DNA of 36,734 nucleotides from an uncultured Saprospiraceae bacterium (lineage in GTDB: Bacteria; Bacteroidota; Bacteroidia; Chitinophagales; Saprospiraceae). Positions 34,199 through 36,734 of the stretch are shown piece after piece. The stretch's first letter is position 1. Each line of letters begins with the position of its first letter. The stretch is from the NCBI GenBank assembly GCA_937944245.1, contig CALDYY010000002.1, forward strand, positions 1 through 36,734, read 5' to 3'. The notes under the pieces are model-generated. The model was not told the origin of the DNA. It ran no database searches and saw only the letters and a program-made list of their open reading frames with translations. The position numbers were made by a program, and so were the translations under genes.

Positions 34199-35977
34199 TT
34201 GTTGGGTAGAGTTTATTTTGTAACCATTATTCCTCTTCTATATTTCACTACGTTAAGTAGTCAGTCCTATCGTTTTGAATTAGACATTTTACCGAATACT
34301 CAAGTATTACCTAGCAATATTGTTGCTCCAAAAGAGGTAACGACTAGTACACTCACCACTACATTGGAGAATATTTTATCTCAACTTCGTCAGTTGGGCT
34401 ATTGGAGTGCCTCTTTAGATAGCCTATTTTTTTACGACAGTACCTATTTAGCAAAAGTTTATGTAGGCGAACCCATTCGTTGGATTTCGCTAGACAAGGG
34501 AAATGTTGAGGAATCGTATTTGACTAAGGCAGGTTATAAGTCAATTTTTTTTAGAGATAAGCCACTGGATTATAATAAGTTAATTGAATTAGAAGAAAAA
34601 TTACTAGATATATTAGAGAAGAATGGATTTCCTTTTGCTACCATCAGTTTGGACAGTATTCGTATTATTAATCACTTTTTGTCCGCTCGACTGAATTTGC
34701 AAAAAGGAGTATTTGTACAAATGGATACCATTATCACACATGGCAATGCCGCACTTGGTACGTACTATCTTTCCAGATATCTTGGTCTTGAGCAAGGAAA
34801 GCCTTACAGCAAAGAAAAAATAGTAAATATTCCTAACAAAGTACAAGAGTTGCCTTACATTACCATAACCCAGCAACCGAACTTAACTTTTATTGAAAAC
34901 AAGGCTATTGTTGAGCTTTACCTTGAAAAGAAAAAGGCGAATCGCTTCGATTTTATTGTAGGTTTTTTGCCTCAAACTATTAATCAAGGTAATCTTTTAG
35001 TTACTCGACTTATCGTAACGGGTGATCTTAGGGGCGAATTTTACAATTCACTAGGGGCTGGAGAGTTCGTGAAATTTGCTTTAGAGCAGTTGCGTCCAGC
35101 AACGCCTAAGCTCAATTTACAAATTATTTACCCTTATCTTTTTAAGACATCCTTTGGTTTAGATGTTAAGTTGGATATGTTTAAACAGGACACCACCTTT
35201 CTCGATGCTCAGTTTGATTTAGGTATTCAATACAAATTAGAGGGCAATAATGAGATTAAAGGCTTTTGGAACGTACAAAGTACTCGATTACTTTCCATTG
35301 ATGAAGCTCAACTCTTGCGCCAAAGGGTACTGCCAGAAAATTTAGATATTCGCAACATTACCTTAGGCTTAGAATATCGCTTAAATCGCTTGGACTATTT
35401 ATTCAACCCAAGAAAGGGCTGGAAAGTTTCTGTTCGAGCAGGGGTAGGGCGAAAGATAATTGCGCAGGACAATCGAATTGTTGGGTTGGCTAATGATAAT
35501 TTTAGTTTTGTTAATGCCTATGATAGTCTCAAACTCCAAAGTGTACAATACAGATTAGAAGCGGCAGTTAATCGCTTTTTTCCTTTAGGAACTAGGTCTG
35601 CATTAAATATAATTCAACAAAATGGACTTATTTTTTCAGAACAAATTACTTTCCAAAATGAGCAATTTCGATTAGGAGGGAATCGCTTATTGCGTGGTTT
35701 TGATGAGGCATCTATTTTCGCTAAGCAGTATGCTATGCTGACTTTAGAACCTAGATTATTGATAGCTACTAATTCCTACTTGTATGCTTTTGCCGATATT
35801 GGTTGGGTAAAAAACCGTTTCAATGCCGAAAGTTATCTTATTGGTATTGGTGCAGGCATTACTTTTGAAACCAATGCAGGTATGCTCAGTTTAGGCTTGG
35901 GGATAGGAAAAAGAAATAAAAATGACTTTGACTTTCAAAGCCCTAAAATCCACATTGGTTATACCAACCTATTCTGA
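34199..35977 (+). CDS. Omp85/BamA-TamA family outer-membrane barrel protein
   Basis: This is a predicted outer-membrane 16-strand barrel with periplasmic POTRA domains. The 592 residues start with a signal peptide (VYFVTIIPLLYFTTLSSQ). A region at about 30-240 follows in which YxTKAGY- and EKNGFPFATISLDS-type segments match POTRA strands and helices. The barrel (about 245-592) carries the family's lid-lock motif LGGNRLLRGFDE near residues 491-503 and ends IHIGYTNLF with terminal Phe. It is shorter than BamA (which has five POTRA domains), closer to TamA or a Bacteroidota-specific member, so cargo is unknown. No ATG precedes the signal; initiation must be TTG at 34199 or 34202. No tamB-like gene is in the window. 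Confidence 0.82.
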   Translation: MLGRVYFVTIIPLLYFTTLSSQSYRFELDILPNTQVLPSNIVAPKEVTTSTLTTTLENILSQLRQLGYWSASLDSLFFYDSTYLAKVYVGEPIRWISLDKGNVEESYLTKAGYKSIFFRDKPLDYNKLIELEEKLLDILEKNGFPFATISLDSIRIINHFLSARLNLQKGVFVQMDTIITHGNAALGTYYLSRYLGLEQGKPYSKEKIVNIPNKVQELPYITITQQPNLTFIENKAIVELYLEKKKANRFDFIVGFLPQTINQGNLLVTRLIVTGDLRGEFYNSLGAGEFVKFALEQLRPATPKLNLQIIYPYLFKTSFGLDVKLDMFKQDTTFLDAQFDLGIQYKLEGNNEIKGFWNVQSTRLLSIDEAQLLRQRVLPENLDIRNITLGLEYRLNRLDYLFNPRKGWKVSVRAGVGRKIIAQDNRIVGLANDNFSFVNAYDSLKLQSVQYRLEAAVNRFFPLGTRSALNIIQQNGLIFSEQITFQNEQFRLGGNRLLRGFDEASIFAKQYAMLTLEPRLLIATNSYLYAFADIGWVKNRFNAESYLIGIGAGITFETNAGMLSLGLGIGKRNKNDFDFQSPKIHIGYTNLF

Positions 35978-36064
35978 TGCTAAGTTTTTGTTTACAGGAA
36001 ATAGATTAATTTTTGTTTTACTTCCAACTAGCTTCTTCGTGTGTAATGCGTAAAACTTCAGCTA

Positions 36065-36619
36065 CTAGTAGCTACCGCTACCTATTCTTCGACCTTGTTC
36101 ATTGCGCTGGTCTTTATTGTCCTCTCGCTTGAATTGCTTATCAATAGCTAGTTTAGCCTCATCGCTTCCCGGAGCTAGTTCGTAGGTTTCTGTTCCGTAT
36201 TGTACTTTTGCTTTACCGCTCAAGTCTCGTTCAACCAGTAAACTATATGTTCCTATGAAATCCCGACGAAAAACCAAATAAGTACCATCGCTGAAACTAA
36301 TTTGTAAACGGTCTTCAAATGCGGATATACAAACACCGGGTAAATCTCGTTCTAAGGTAACAGATTCTGCTTTTTCGCCTTGCTTTATCACTACTTTACC
36401 ATCATCAGTTACTTCTAAATCTTTAGAAGAGGAAATGCGCTTCATTTTGATGGTGCGTGTAGTATAAAATTGCACTTTTGTGATGTCTGCAAAATCTTCT
36501 ATTTGCTTTCTAATTTCGTGTGTGAAAATTGTCTTGCCTTGAAATGGTTTTTGAGTTTTTCTCAGCAGACTACATGACATTACAGACATTATTACCAAAA
36601 GCACTAATATTTTTTTCAT
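36065..36619 (-). CDS. putative lipoprotein, unknown function
   Basis: This 184-residue protein has a compact lipoprotein signal (MKKILVLLVIMSVMSC, Cys16) and no family I can name. After a basic stretch (LLRKTQK) comes a beta-rich region with repeated strands (VQFYTTRTIKMKRIS, GKVVIKQGEKAESVTLE, LQISFSDGTYLVFRRD, GTYSLLVERD) and a charged, Arg- and Gln-rich tail that ends GSGSY. The strand phrases ISFSDGTYLVFRR suggest a small beta-barrel. It faces the Omp85 gene, from which it is 87 bases away, with no clear hairpin between them. A perfect 14-base palindrome AGCTACTAGTAGCT covers its stop codon. The tail is low-complexity and likely disordered. Confidence 0.7.
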   Translation of the reverse strand: MKKILVLLVIMSVMSCSLLRKTQKPFQGKTIFTHEIRKQIEDFADITKVQFYTTRTIKMKRISSSKDLEVTDDGKVVIKQGEKAESVTLERDLPGVCISAFEDRLQISFSDGTYLVFRRDFIGTYSLLVERDLSGKAKVQYGTETYELAPGSDEAKLAIDKQFKREDNKDQRNEQGRRIGSGSY

Positions 36620-36693
36620 AACTTAGTTTCTTTCTTTAAAATAGAGTGATTATTTCAGTACAATTATAGTAAACATTTGTCATTTCACTAGCA

Positions 36694-36701
36694 CAAAAAT
36701 A
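36694..36701 (-). promoter_or_regulatory. possible -7 box of the 184-residue lipoprotein gene
   Basis: Minus strand TATTTTTG matches TAnnTTTG, about 75 bases before the ATG at 36619. The -33 position lies at the window edge and shows no TTTG. Confidence 0.2.
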
Positions 36702-36734
36702 ACGATAACCTATAAAGAAAAATAATCATTTAAT

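Noticed and set aside
36060-36073. Palindrome AGCTACTAGTAGCT as a terminator
   Set aside because: It has no loop, no T-tract on either side, and covers coding codons and the stop of the last gene, so terminator function is unlikely.

Overview
This window reads as chromosomal DNA of a Bacteroidota bacterium, AT-rich throughout. The evidence is a GldH gliding lipoprotein, a DUF4837 lipoprotein, a MoxR/DUF58/BatA operon, a CrtI-CrtB-CrtYcd carotenoid set, A-rich leaders instead of Shine-Dalgarno sites, and promoter-like strings of the Bacteroidota type TTTG-N19-TAnnTTTG. An affiliation near Saprospiria or Chitinophagia is my guess from the lineage-type hypothetical proteins; it is not proven by the sequence.
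Layout. 1-2400: the 3' end of an M16-type peptidase gene faces ligA across a hairpin. 2400-6040: a 460-base spacer with an orphan intrinsic terminator, then the tight operon crtI-crtB-crtYcd, which would take phytoene formation through desaturation to ring closure. 6060-9460: a FadH-type iron-sulfur flavoenzyme faces a Cys/Met-metabolism PLP enzyme. 9540-12940: a SlyD-like FKBP diverges from rnpA, followed by a membrane protein overlapping aroQ tail to tail, then gldH and a rhomboid protease. 13020-18540: a Tat-type lipoprotein of the Gfo/Idh/MocA family, a PII protein, Obg, a DUF4837 lipoprotein and a POT peptide transporter. 18850-20425: bactofilin, AtpZ, a small membrane protein and a lipoprotein, with AtpZ not followed by ATP synthase genes. 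20445-25630: a 1172-residue secreted protein that looks like a degenerate metallopeptidase, a beta-propeller and a barrel, then two small envelope proteins. 25790-31000: purD faces a four-gene DUF58/BatD-like/BatA/MoxR operon with MoxR last. 31040-33450: a 499-residue helical-repeat protein with a consensus promoter, then a 0.9 kb very AT-rich spacer with a possible 21-codon gene and a perfect 25-bp inverted repeat. 33450-36620: a short RsmI-like methyltransferase diverges from an Omp85-family barrel protein, and a lipoprotein closes the window.
Most genes are housekeeping or cell envelope. I saw no insertion sequence, CRISPR array, tRNA or rRNA, and no clear defence or secondary-metabolite system beyond the carotenoid genes. 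The least explained parts are the 32537-33447 spacer, the orphan terminator before crtI, the 1172-residue three-part protein, and several genes that appear to start at TTG. Six of the convergent gene pairs are separated by unrelated but well-formed inverted repeats that probably act as two-way terminators.
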